A stretch of DNA of 37,684 nt from an uncultured Succinatimonas sp. (GTDB lineage: Bacteria; Pseudomonadota; Gammaproteobacteria; Enterobacterales; Succinivibrionaceae): NCBI RefSeq assembly GCF_905203285.1, contig NZ_CAJKVK010000008.1:1-37684 (forward strand), written 5' to 3'. This document shows, one piece after another, positions 17,391-25,509 of the stretch (positions are counted from its first letter, which is position 1; each line of letters opens with the position of its first letter). The notes under the pieces are model-generated. The model was not told the origin of the DNA. It saw only the letters and a list, made by a program, of their open reading frames with translations, and did no database searches. A program made the translations under genes and the position numbers.

Positions 17391-17906
17391 TCAAATCTCT
17401 TCTTTAATTAAGCAATCATTTAAATTGATCATTTCAATAGTATTTCCATGAGAGCTTATGATTTGCATCAGATCTTTAGGATCAAGCCATACCGTAGCGG
17501 TATTGTTGTTAGGATGAATTCCTATCATATGTGAGACGGTTGTAAATTCTTCATCTACATACCAAATAACCGAGCAAGATTTATCGTTAAGCAGACCGAA
17601 AGGAGATACGGATCCGGGTATTAATTGCAGTTTGCTCTCAAGATCGGCAGGCGATGCAAAAGAAAGAGCTCTAAGTCCGAATTTTTTGCGAAAAGCTTTT
17701 AAATCGACACGTTTATCTCCACGAACGGTTATTAGATAGTAATTGCGCTTTTTGTCATCTCTTACAAAAAGATTTTTAGCTTCAGCCTCTGGATAAGGGA
17801 AAACCACATCCGCAGTATCTTTCATACTAAAGAGTGCGCAATGTTCGGTTATTTCATGCTTGATGTTTTTGGCTTTTAATAAATCGTAGATATTTTGTTT
17901 GTTCAT
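17391..17906 (-). CDS. YbaK/ProX-type prolyl-tRNA deacylase
   Basis: 171 aa single-domain protein of the YbaK/ProX editing superfamily, free-standing and not fused to ProRS. Family features: EAEAKNLFVRDDKKRNYYLI near residue 40, KAFRKKFGLRALSFASPADL near 70-90, and the substrate-loop motif GSVSPFGLLND near 98-108. This pattern fits PrdX/ProXp-ala enzymes, which hydrolyse Ala-tRNAPro and so correct prolyl-tRNA synthetase errors in the cytosol. No obvious Shine-Dalgarno precedes the ATG at 17906. It converges on the autotransporter and has a long gene-poor region upstream. It interrupts the nudF-cpdA neighbourhood known from E. coli. Confidence 0.82.
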   Translation of the reverse strand: MNKQNIYDLLKAKNIKHEITEHCALFSMKDTADVVFPYPEAEAKNLFVRDDKKRNYYLITVRGDKRVDLKAFRKKFGLRALSFASPADLESKLQLIPGSVSPFGLLNDKSCSVIWYVDEEFTTVSHMIGIHPNNNTATVWLDPKDLMQIISSHGNTIEMINLNDCLIKEEI

Positions 17907-17946
17907 GATAATTTTGTTTATTTAAGGTTGTCTTTTTGTATTCAAA

Positions 17947-18072
17947 CTAAAGAAGAGGTGTCATATATAAAGGTAAATAGACAATACCGTCTTCATCGAT
18001 TTTCAGATCGCTGTTATGAAACTCATACGAAATAGATAAATGATTATTATATTTTGCTATTAATTTTTTAGT
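17947..18072 (-). pseudogene. Possible C-terminal gene fragment
   Basis: A minus-strand frame of about 42 codons between two stops with protein-like composition (SISYEFHNSDLKIDEDG, then IVYLPLYMTPLL and TAG). It has no start codon with a ribosome site, and the family is not recognised. It may be the tail of a decayed gene; chance cannot be excluded at this length. Confidence 0.25.
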
Positions 18073-18405
18073 GAAGGCAAAGAATAGCTTTTATCAGATA
18101 TTATTTTTATCGAGTGGTAAAAATTATGCCTGTTTGCAATAACAGTTTTGGCAATTAAGAACTTGATTTCCATTCGATCTTAAGGTGCAATTTTGTATTT
18201 TTTACTGATTTTTAAGAGACTGCATTAGTATTTAATCGTATAAGACCCAGAGAGTTTTTCAAAATCCATTGGTAGATTTTGCTCTCTCAATTAAAAGAGC
18301 AGAAGTTCTTTTTTAAGCTGTTTTCAATCAAGTAAATCTTGACAGAATTTTCTTTTAATAATCAATTAAATGCACGAAATCAAGAATTTTATGTGTCTAA
18401 TATTT

Positions 18406-18451
18406 CACGTTTTCTAGAATTTCTATAGCGATAATTTGCACGTTTTCTAGA
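18406..18451. repeat. 13-bp direct repeat
   Basis: CACGTTTTCTAGA occurs at 18406-18418 and 18439-18451, perfect and 33 bp apart. Function unknown. Confidence 0.6.
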
Positions 18452-18626
18452 TTTTTAAAATAAATTGTGAAAAGTTAAGAGAAGTAGGTTTTGAAATATT
18501 TAAATTTTTAGACATTACAATCCGCATAATTTTTTTGTTTGATTCTATCTTTTATCTCTTTTTACAGAAGGGTAAATTTAGTTTTGGGCGACATTTTGGA
18601 CGCTATATAATGAAAATTATTGAGCG

Positions 18627-18734
18627 ATGAGCTGGTCGTTCATGGAACATTTAGCTTTAAATCATTCTGAAAAGAGATCGCTTTTACTGGTAATCGTCTG
18701 CATTGCATATTTCATATTTTTAGCTAGTTGTTGA
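18627..18734 (+). CDS. Hypothetical small membrane peptide
   Basis: A 35-codon frame starting ATG-AGC-TGG with one strongly hydrophobic segment (SLLLVIVCIAYFIFLASC) after a basic KRS. An internal ATG at 18642 would give 30 aa. No convincing ribosome site exists (only GAG very close to the ATG), and the surrounding DNA appears decayed. It could be a genuine small membrane protein, a remnant of a larger membrane protein, or chance. Confidence 0.2.
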   Translation: MSWSFMEHLALNHSEKRSLLLVIVCIAYFIFLASC

Positions 18735-19165
18735 TGGTCAAGTTATGAAGAAGACGAGCATGAGCATTGCTTGGCATAAATGTAACAAGTGAATGTAATT
18801 AGAGCTAAAAGACGGCAAGTTGCTTCTTTTCACGAAATCTAGATTTTTAAATTTTAATAGTAGATATATTTATATTAAATGTAGATTTATATGTGTTTTC
18901 TCATTTGTTTGCTAAACACGAAGAGTGCGACTGCATCTTAAGCTTAAAAATTTGATGTCTGCATAAATTTTGAAAAATTGTTTTAATGGGGTGTTTTAGC
19001 TAACTCATTGATAGAGCTATATCAGTGCAGCTTTTTTGTAAATTTTAGAGATGAATCAAAAATTTGAAATGTTTGTTAATTTGCTACGCAAATAACTGTA
19101 TTAAGTTTTCTTGCTATGTAGTATTGTGTTGGATTTTCAAAAATAACCTAAGGATATAATTTTTT

Positions 19166-19987
19166 ATGCGTACCACGATAATGAAAAGCAGACAAGGAGA
19201 TGCGATAAGCGTATTGCAGCTTACCGACACTCATTTGTTTGCCGACGAGCATGGTACGCTTTTAGGCATAAAAACCTCAGAAAGCTTTAAAGCCGTGATT
19301 GAGTCCGTGGTCAATCAGGGCATGCATTTTGATTTCATCATGGTGTCAGGGGATATTTCCCAGGATTATTCTCCCGAGTCTTATCAACGCTTTGCCCATA
19401 TGGTGGCGCTGCTTAAATCTCATGTGTTTTTCTGCCCCGGCAATCACGATGACGGTCCTTTAATGTATCGTATGTTCGACAGGCTCGGTGTTGATACCAA
19501 TAAGCACGTTATCTGCAATAATTGGCAGTTCGTGTTTTTAAACTCGGAAGTTTACGCTATGGCGCACGGCTGGGTACAAAAAGAAGAGCTGCAGTTTTTA
19601 AGAAAGTGCCTTGAAAGATATCCTGATTTAAATACCGTGGTGGTCGTGCATCATTTGCCGCTTTTGGTTAAAAGCCGCTGGCTTGATACTCAGACAATGC
19701 ACAATCAGGATGAGTTTAATTCATTTATATCAAAGTTCCCGCAAATAAAAGCGGTGGTCTGCGGTCACGTGCATCAGGAATTTGATTCCGTCATCAACAA
19801 TATCCGTTACATAGCCACGCCGTCCACATCGATTCAGTTTGAGCCTTTATCGCATGATTTTGCACTTGATCAAAAGGGACCCGGGTGGCGCTATCTTACA
19901 TTGACTTCACAAGGCGAAATCCGTACTGAAGTATTCAGGCTTCCTCCCGGACGTTTTATTGCCGATCATGGTGTCTCCGGCTATTAG
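19166..19987 (+). CDS. cpdA: 3',5'-cyclic-AMP phosphodiesterase CpdA
   Basis: 273 aa, like E. coli CpdA (275 aa). This calcineurin-like metallophosphoesterase hydrolyses cAMP in the cytosol. All five metal-binding motifs are present in order: LTDTHLF (about residue 20), SGDISQD (about 62), GNHDDGP (about 92), VVVHHLP (about 160) and CGHVHQE (about 200). A final GWRYLTL segment is also family-typical. Start ATG at 19166 with AAGGA 11 nt upstream. yqiA follows after 8 bp, as in the E. coli nudF-yqiB-cpdA-yqiA-parE cluster. With the altered pts proteins in this genome, cAMP signalling may be set differently from E. coli (inference). Confidence 0.93.
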   Translation: MRTTIMKSRQGDAISVLQLTDTHLFADEHGTLLGIKTSESFKAVIESVVNQGMHFDFIMVSGDISQDYSPESYQRFAHMVALLKSHVFFCPGNHDDGPLMYRMFDRLGVDTNKHVICNNWQFVFLNSEVYAMAHGWVQKEELQFLRKCLERYPDLNTVVVVHHLPLLVKSRWLDTQTMHNQDEFNSFISKFPQIKAVVCGHVHQEFDSVINNIRYIATPSTSIQFEPLSHDFALDQKGPGWRYLTLTSQGEIRTEVFRLPPGRFIADHGVSGY

Positions 19988-19995
19988 GAGTCGTT

Positions 19996-20577
19996 ATGCA
20001 CATTTGTTATATTCACGGCTTTTTATCAGGATCTGCCGCGGTTAAAAGTACGATTTTAAAAAATTACATTAAAGAAAACCGTTCTGATTTAACTTTTTCA
20101 GCCCCTGACTTTCCGGATACTCCTAAAGAAGCTCATGATGCCCTTATAGCGTATTTTGAGAATTTAACTAAAAAATATGAAAAGATAGGTCTTGTCGGCA
20201 GCTCCATGGGCGGTTTTTTCTCTACTTTGCTGTCAGGAGTTTTCGGCTTTAGAGCAGTACTGTTAAACCCTTGCGTTCACCCTCAGGATTATTTTCAGAA
20301 TTTAATCGGCGATCATGTCAATACGGTTACCGGCGAGCGCTTTACGCTAAAGCCGCAGATGCTTGACACGTTAAAAGAGCTTGATGCCTCTATTACTTTT
20401 AATCCTTGTAAAATCAAAGTATATTTACAAGACGGGGACGAAGTCCTTGATTATAAAAAGTCCCTTGCTTTTTATGACAAGTCAGAGATAGTTCTCATGC
20501 ATGGCGGTTGTCATGCTTTTACCGATTTTATTGATATCGTTCCTGAAGTTTTGGACTTTTTGGAAAATAAAAACTAA
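19996..20577 (+). CDS. yqiA: YqiA-family esterase
   Basis: 193 aa, equal to E. coli YqiA (UPF0227), an alpha/beta-hydrolase with thioesterase/esterase activity. The opening ICYIHGFLSG is the oxyanion strand, the nucleophile elbow is GLVGSSMGGFF (Ser near residue 70), and the likely acid and base are in LQDGDEVLDY and HGGCHAF. The ribosome site TAGGAG lies between cpdA and the ATG, so the two genes are co-transcribed. The physiological substrate is not known. Confidence 0.9.
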   Translation: MHICYIHGFLSGSAAVKSTILKNYIKENRSDLTFSAPDFPDTPKEAHDALIAYFENLTKKYEKIGLVGSSMGGFFSTLLSGVFGFRAVLLNPCVHPQDYFQNLIGDHVNTVTGERFTLKPQMLDTLKELDASITFNPCKIKVYLQDGDEVLDYKKSLAFYDKSEIVLMHGGCHAFTDFIDIVPEVLDFLENKN

Positions 20578-20633
20578 TTTTTCTCTAAGCTTTAGCGCTT
20601 ACACTAAAGGATACGGATTGTAAGGAGAGAAAG

Positions 20634-21317
20634 ATGCGCATTCTGCTGGTTGAAGACGATAGGATGATTGGCCAGGCCGTAAAAGAAGGCCTTGAGAGCA
20701 AGTCTTACGCCGTTGACTGGTTTCAGGACGGCAATACTGCTTTGTATGCTCCTGAAGACGTGGATTACGATTGCATTTTGCTTGATTTAGGCCTGCCGGG
20801 GCTTGACGGTATGTCTCTTTTAGGCAAATGGCGCGCGCAGAAAATAAAAAGTCCCGTTATCGTACTTACCGCCCGTGACGCGATTGCCGACAGAGTAAGC
20901 GGACTTGATAAAGGCGCGGATGATTATTTGGTAAAGCCTTTTGATTTTACCGAGCTTTTGGCAAGAATAAGAGCGGTGCTGCGTAGAAGCACGGGTAATA
21001 GCGAAAAAATTGACAATCTTTTGACTAACGGCGTGCTTACTTTAGATCCGGTTGAGCATCTTTTAACCGTAAAAGAAGAAAACGAAAGCCGTGAAGTCTC
21101 ATTAACTTCCCGTGAGTTTTCTTTGCTTGAAGCTTTGATGCAGCGCCCCGGCGCGGTATTGTCGCGTGAGGCGCTTGAACAGCGCATTTACAGCTATGAC
21201 GAGGAAGTTGAAAGCAACGCGGTTGAATTTATCATTCATTCTTTAAGAAAGAAAATCGGCGCAAGTCATATTAAGAACGTTCGGGGTGTCGGGTGGAAAG
21301 TGGCAAAAGAAGCATAG
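20634..21317 (+). CDS. qseB: OmpR-family response regulator (QseB/PmrA type)
   Basis: 227 aa. The receiver domain (1-115) has the acidic pair in VEDDRMI, the phospho-acceptor Asp51 in ILLDLGLPGLDG, Thr in VLTARD and Lys in LVKPFDF. The winged-helix DNA-binding domain (about 130-225) includes SLTSREFSLLEALMQRPG and NAVEFIIHSLRKKIG with RGVGWKV. It is closest in layout to QseB/PmrA/BasR. A strong AAGGAGAG precedes the ATG. It overlaps the sensor kinase by 25 bp, showing coupled expression. The pair is inserted between yqiA and parE, which adjoin each other in E. coli. The symbol is by architecture and neighbours, not by proven signal. Confidence 0.82.
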   Translation: MRILLVEDDRMIGQAVKEGLESKSYAVDWFQDGNTALYAPEDVDYDCILLDLGLPGLDGMSLLGKWRAQKIKSPVIVLTARDAIADRVSGLDKGADDYLVKPFDFTELLARIRAVLRRSTGNSEKIDNLLTNGVLTLDPVEHLLTVKEENESREVSLTSREFSLLEALMQRPGAVLSREALEQRIYSYDEEVESNAVEFIIHSLRKKIGASHIKNVRGVGWKVAKEA

Positions 21318-22768
21318 GGCGATCGCTTAAGTTTCGTCTTATCTTAATTTTCTCTTGCCTCGGTTTCCTGGCGGCAGTCGGCGCCAGCTTATGGTCTTAT
21401 TATTCAGTTAAAAATGAGACTTTAAATTTTATTGATGAAGAGCTGTCGCAAATCGCTGCGACGGTAATTAATTACAACATGCTGATTCCCAAGCGCTGGG
21501 AAGGTCCGCGTCAGGCACATCGGCGTATGTTTTTCCGCCGACATCATATGGGCGGCAACTCTGAAATAATTATTGAAGAGCAAAATATCGAGCACGGCAG
21601 AATGCGTCCGCCGCCTCCCCCGCCTGCGGAGATTCCCTCGCTTGGCGATTTGTCCACGCGTCGCTTTGATATCGTCATCGCTCCGCTTTACGGACAGTCA
21701 CGCAATAATATATTCCTTCCTGCGGGAATTGCGGACGGTTTTTATACCGTGCTGATTTCCGATAACCGTACTCGTGTTTTCGTGGCGACAAAGACAGACG
21801 GTGAACGTTTTGTGGTGGCCCGTCCTTTAGATGTTGTCAACGACATCAGCGCCAAAGCGCTTAATACTTCTTTTTATGAGTTTTTAGCGCTGCTTTTAAT
21901 TTATATTCCCATAGTTATCATAAGCGTTAATTTGACCTTTAAAGCGGTTAAAGCCTTAGCGCTTAAGCTTGATAAACGCAAGGAAAATGATTTAAGTCCT
22001 ATCGTATCGGAGCATAAAGGCTACATCCCTTCAGAGCTTGATTCATTTATAGGCGCCATTGACCGCTTATTTGACAAAGTGGAGGAGAGCATGGCGGTGC
22101 AGCAGCGTTTTATTGCCGATGCCGCTCATGAAATGAGAACACCGCTTACCGCATTGTCTTTACAGGCTGAAAGCCTTGCAGATGAAGATTTACCGTCAAA
22201 GGCAAAAGAGAAGCTTAAAGCGCTAAGACAAAGCATCGAGCGGGAAAAGGATTTAATGAACGCGCTTTTGTCCCTTACCCGTATGCAGAACAACAAAGAG
22301 CAGACGGTGCTCGCTCCATGTGATATTGAAAATTTATTTATTTCACTTATTGAAGAGTTAAGTCCGCTTGCCGAGGAAAAGGATATTGATTTCGGGGTTG
22401 ACGGTCCCATGAATTTTACGGCTTTTTCTTCTCTTTCTGACTTAAAGTGCGTTTTAAATAACTTTACCGTAAACGCTATTAAATATACGCCTGAAGGCGG
22501 CAGAGTGGATTTAACTTGCAAAGAAGATGGGGAATTCCTTATTTTGGAAGTTAAAGATACGGGCCCCGGAATTTCTAAGGAATATTTAGAAAGCGTATTT
22601 ACGCCTTTCTTTAGAGTGGGAGGCGACAGCGCCAAAGTTCCGGGAACGGGTCTTGGGCTTGCCATAGCCAAAGCCGCAGCCAAACGAGCGGGAGCTGAAG
22701 TTAAGCTTGTAAATCAAAAGGAAGGCGGACTCTGCGCTCAAATCAAGGTTAAAAAGCACATAGCGTAA
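21293..22768 (+). CDS. qseC: Sensor histidine kinase (QseC type) with His/Arg- and Pro-rich sensor loop
   Basis: 491 aa, longer than E. coli QseC (449). TM1 is about residues 14-36, the periplasmic sensor 37-196, and TM2 197-219. The H-box FIADAAHEMRTPLTAL has the phospho-acceptor His279; the ATPase domain shows N (NNFTVNAIKYTP), G1 (KDTGPGIS), F (FTPFFRV) and G2 (GTGLGLAIAKA) boxes. The sensor holds RRMFFRRHHMGG followed by six prolines (106-111), which resembles no sensor I know and could bind metal or protein. The start is GTG at 21293 inside qseB, with GGGGTG upstream. It presumably phosphorylates the adjacent QseB-like regulator. Confidence 0.85.
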   Translation: MESGKRSIGRSLKFRLILIFSCLGFLAAVGASLWSYYSVKNETLNFIDEELSQIAATVINYNMLIPKRWEGPRQAHRRMFFRRHHMGGNSEIIIEEQNIEHGRMRPPPPPPAEIPSLGDLSTRRFDIVIAPLYGQSRNNIFLPAGIADGFYTVLISDNRTRVFVATKTDGERFVVARPLDVVNDISAKALNTSFYEFLALLLIYIPIVIISVNLTFKAVKALALKLDKRKENDLSPIVSEHKGYIPSELDSFIGAIDRLFDKVEESMAVQQRFIADAAHEMRTPLTALSLQAESLADEDLPSKAKEKLKALRQSIEREKDLMNALLSLTRMQNNKEQTVLAPCDIENLFISLIEELSPLAEEKDIDFGVDGPMNFTAFSSLSDLKCVLNNFTVNAIKYTPEGGRVDLTCKEDGEFLILEVKDTGPGISKEYLESVFTPFFRVGGDSAKVPGTGLGLAIAKAAAKRAGAEVKLVNQKEGGLCAQIKVKKHIA

Positions 22769-22852
22769 AAGCCTTTTTTCAAGAAATTTTAGCTTGTGCT
22801 AAAATTCAGGAGGAAATTTAAGGCTCATTTATATCTTTAAGTTAAAACGCGC

Positions 22853-24772
22853 ATGACCAAAGAACAGCAGATTAATGAATATACCGGCGCTTCCATTGAA
22901 GTATTAGAAGGTCTTGAACCGGTACGCCGTCGCCCCGGTATGTACACGGATACCCAAAACCCCAATCATTTGGGTATGGAAGTAATTGATAACAGTGTTG
23001 ACGAAGCTTTAGCCGGTTTTGCCACGAAGATTGAAGTAAATTTATATAAAGACGGTTCGCTTGAAGTAATTGACAACGGCCGCGGTATGCCGGTTGATCT
23101 GCATCCTACCGAGAAGATCCCGGCAATTGAGCTTATTTTTTCAAAGCTTCACGCCGGCGGTAAGTTTTCAAACGAAAATTATGCGTTTTCAGGCGGTTTG
23201 CACGGCGTGGGTGTAAGCGTGGTCAACGCTTTGTCAAAACGCCTTGAAGCTAAAGTATCCCGTGACGGGCAGGTTTATTCAATAATTTACGCAGGCGGCG
23301 AGAAAGTTGAAGATTTGAAGGTTATAGGCACATGCCCCAAATCAAGAACCGGAACCGCTATCCGTTTTTGGCCTGATGAAAAATATTTTGACAGTATCGC
23401 CTTTAACGTTAAGGCGCTGACGCATTTATTGCGGGCAAAGGCCGTTTTGTGTAAAGGCCTTAGCGTGGTGTTTAAGGATGAGAATTCAGGCAAAGAGGAA
23501 GAGTGGCATCATGAAGGCTCTCTTAGCTCTTATCTTTTAACGCAGACGCAGGATGCCGAAATAGTTCCCAATCCTCCTTTTGACGGCAGTTTTTCTCAGC
23601 CTGAATCGGAAGTCGAGTGGGCGGTAACATGGAACGTTGACAGTGCGGATAAGCTTTTGCACGAGTCTTTTGTCAACTTGATCCCGACTCCGGAAGGTGG
23701 TACGCATGTCAACGGTTTTCGTTCGGGACTTTTGATTGCATTGCGTGAGTTTTGTGATCTGCACGCTTTGCTGCCGCGCAATTTAAAGCTGGTTGCCGAT
23801 GATGTTTGGGCACATTGTTCGTTTGTTTTGGCTGTAAAAATTCAAGATCCTCAATTTGCGGGACAAACCAAGGAAAAATTGTCATCCCGTCAATGCGCCT
23901 CACTTGTTGAAGGTATCGTTAAAGATGCTGCCGCTTTGTACTTTAACTCTCATACCGAAGTCGGCAAATCGGTCGCAAAACTTATTATCGAGTCGGCAAA
24001 ACGCCGTGAAAGCGCAGCTAAAGTCGTAGAGCGCAAAAAGAGCGTACGCGGTCCGCAGCTTCCCGGAAAGCTCGTTGACTGCACCTCGACCGATCCTTCA
24101 CGCGGCGAGCTTTTTATCGTTGAGGGTGATTCGGCAGGCGGCTCGGCGCGTCAGGCTCGTGATTCAAGTTATCAGGCCATTTTGCCTTTGCGCGGCAAAA
24201 TTTTAAACACATGGGAAGTGTCGGCTAATACGGCTCTTGCCTCCGAGGAAATCCGCGCCATTTCCGTTGCCATGGGGCTTGATCCTGACAGCGATGATTT
24301 AACCAATTTACGCTATGACAAAATCTGCATTCTTGCAGATGCCGATTCTGACGGTTTGCATATCGGTACGCTTTTGTGCGCACTTTTTGTTAAGCATTTC
24401 CCTGCCTTGGTACGCGCGGGGCACGTTTATGTTGCATGCCCGCCTTTATATCGCCTTGATTGCGGCAAAATCAAAGAATACGCGCTTGATGATGAGGAGC
24501 TTGCTTTAAAGCAAAAGCAGTTCTTAAAGCGCGGCATCAAAGCCGAAAATATTAGAATCCAGCGCTTTAAAGGTTTGGGCGAGATGAATCCTGAGCAGCT
24601 TCGCGAGACTACTTTGTCTCCTGATTCACGTCGCTTAATGCAGCTTACGCTTGAAGATTTAGGTGACGGTCCCGTTTACGCTTTAATGGATATGCTGTTA
24701 TCTAAAAAGCGCGCGGCGGATCGAAGATTGTGGCTTGAAAAGAACGGCGATAAAGCCGAGTTAATCGATTGA
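22853..24772 (+). CDS. parE: DNA topoisomerase IV subunit B
   Basis: 639 aa (E. coli ParE 630). With ParC it decatenates chromosomes. The GHKL ATPase domain includes GLEPVRRRPGMYTDT, VIDNSVDEALAG, EVIDNGRGMPVD and GGLHGVGVSVVNALS; the transducer domain has LIPTPEGGTHVNG; the TOPRIM domain has the catalytic Glu in FIVEGDSAGGSA and the acidic CILADADSDG; the C terminus has RFKGLGEMNPEQL. ParE rather than GyrB because the GyrB-specific insert is absent and identity to ParE is high. The ATG at 22853 lacks a nearby ribosome site; an AGGAGG lies about 40 nt upstream, and an in-frame stop at 22838 rules out a longer start. parC is not in the window. Confidence 0.95.
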   Translation: MTKEQQINEYTGASIEVLEGLEPVRRRPGMYTDTQNPNHLGMEVIDNSVDEALAGFATKIEVNLYKDGSLEVIDNGRGMPVDLHPTEKIPAIELIFSKLHAGGKFSNENYAFSGGLHGVGVSVVNALSKRLEAKVSRDGQVYSIIYAGGEKVEDLKVIGTCPKSRTGTAIRFWPDEKYFDSIAFNVKALTHLLRAKAVLCKGLSVVFKDENSGKEEEWHHEGSLSSYLLTQTQDAEIVPNPPFDGSFSQPESEVEWAVTWNVDSADKLLHESFVNLIPTPEGGTHVNGFRSGLLIALREFCDLHALLPRNLKLVADDVWAHCSFVLAVKIQDPQFAGQTKEKLSSRQCASLVEGIVKDAAALYFNSHTEVGKSVAKLIIESAKRRESAAKVVERKKSVRGPQLPGKLVDCTSTDPSRGELFIVEGDSAGGSARQARDSSYQAILPLRGKILNTWEVSANTALASEEIRAISVAMGLDPDSDDLTNLRYDKICILADADSDGLHIGTLLCALFVKHFPALVRAGHVYVACPPLYRLDCGKIKEYALDDEELALKQKQFLKRGIKAENIRIQRFKGLGEMNPEQLRETTLSPDSRRLMQLTLEDLGDGPVYALMDMLLSKKRAADRRLWLEKNGDKAELID

Positions 24773-24777
24773 TAGAA

Positions 24778-24800
24778 ACGTGCAGGAGATTCCTGCACGT
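24778..24800. terminator. Perfect hairpin between parE and thioredoxin genes
   Basis: A 10-bp perfect stem ACGTGCAGGA / TCCTGCACGT with a 3-nt loop in the convergent gap. There is no long T run on either side, so it may act as a transcript-end stabiliser or a weak bidirectional terminator. Confidence 0.6.
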
Positions 24801-24816
24801 AAAGTCATAAAGTCTT

Positions 24817-25140
24817 TTACAGGTTCTCTTTGATAAACGCCTCTATTTCATGCGGCTGTGAATTGGCAACCATTTTAGAGGCAATCATTTTTCCTTCCTT
24901 GAATACGCATAAAGTCGGAATGGTCATGATGGAGTATTTCTCGCTTACCGCTTCTGCTTTGTCAACGTCAACGCGGGCGATGGTTAAATCAGGCATCATG
25001 TCGGCAAATTGCTGAATGTAGGGCGCAAGTTTTTTGCAGTGAGGACACCAATCTGCGGTAAATCCTGCAATTACGGTAGCTTTGCTGTTTTCTACTTTGT
25101 CTTCAAAATCCTGTACTGAGTTGATTGCAATAAGTGCCAT
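24817..25140 (-). CDS. Thioredoxin-like protein with CPHC active site
   Basis: 107 aa, the usual size of thioredoxin. The fold is clear: FTADWCPHCKKLAPYI (redox site at about residues 31-35), ARVDVDKAEAVSEKYSI, cis-proline in MTIPTLCVFKEGK. The active site is WCPHC, not the WCGPC of thioredoxin; CPHC is typical of oxidising DsbA proteins. No signal peptide is present in the 107-aa form, so it is probably cytosolic. The frame extends 20 residues upstream, but the ATG at 25140 has an AAAGGA site and matches family length. It converges on parE and is divergent from glgP. The exact partner reductase cannot be told. Confidence 0.88.
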   Translation of the reverse strand: MALIAINSVQDFEDKVENSKATVIAGFTADWCPHCKKLAPYIQQFADMMPDLTIARVDVDKAEAVSEKYSIMTIPTLCVFKEGKMIASKMVANSQPHEIEAFIKENL

Positions 25141-25509
25141 GGCTTTTTCCTTTTGTTTGTTACGACGATTTTTAATAGTAGCAGAATCGAGATTTAACAT
25201 TTTTTAAATGAGAAATTCTCGTAAGTGGCGTAAATTGTCATTTGACTATACGGAAGTAACCTCGTTAATTCAGATGTTGGCGCTGTTTAGTCTAAAAAAT
25301 GTTATAATCAAATAAATATACTCATTTTAAACATGCGGGAAATTTTCGACCCGTTTTTAAATGAATTTTAAATTGCGCTTAAGTTTTTGATTATTAAGGT
25401 CAAAGACGAGAGCGCAAAACTTTACTGGTTAAAAATAGAATTTTTAATTGGCATTTTAGGCATCCTTTAACTTAAAAGGATGAAGTCAACATGTCTTCAG
25501 GAGGCATAG
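25141..25509. other. Divergent regulatory region, thioredoxin/glgP
   Basis: 369 bp without a gene. It contains the glgP promoter candidate at 25300-25308 and an 8-bp hairpin (CATCCTTT / AAAGGATG, 25461-25482) shortly before the glgP ribosome site. A 9-codon frame, ATG at 25480 to TAG at 25507-25509, ends directly before the glgP ATG; it has no good ribosome site. Confidence 0.4.
25300..25308 (+). promoter_or_regulatory. Extended -10 promoter candidate for glgP
   Basis: TG-T-TATAAT is a full extended -10 element; no strong -35 is evident. It would give a leader of about 190 nt, which contains the hairpin at 25461-25482. Confidence 0.5.

Larger units (their letters stand above)
17907..19165. 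other. 1.26-kb AT-rich region without a convincing gene
   Basis: All frames are broken by stops. Visible items: a minus-strand coding-like fragment at 17947-18072; a 13-bp direct repeat CACGTTTTCTAGA at 18406-18418 and 18439-18451 (33-bp period); and a small hydrophobic ORF at 18627-18734. E. coli yqiB, expected between nudF and cpdA, is not found. It looks like decayed DNA or a deletion scar, possibly with regulatory sequence for cpdA near its end. Confidence 0.5.

Noticed and set aside
22126..22683. 185-codon minus-strand frame opposite the sensor kinase
   Set aside because: It is antisense to the conserved histidine kinase core and has low-complexity composition.
25480..25509. Nine-codon leader frame ending directly before glgP
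   Set aside because: Its ATG has no properly spaced ribosome site and the peptide shows no regulatory codon pattern.
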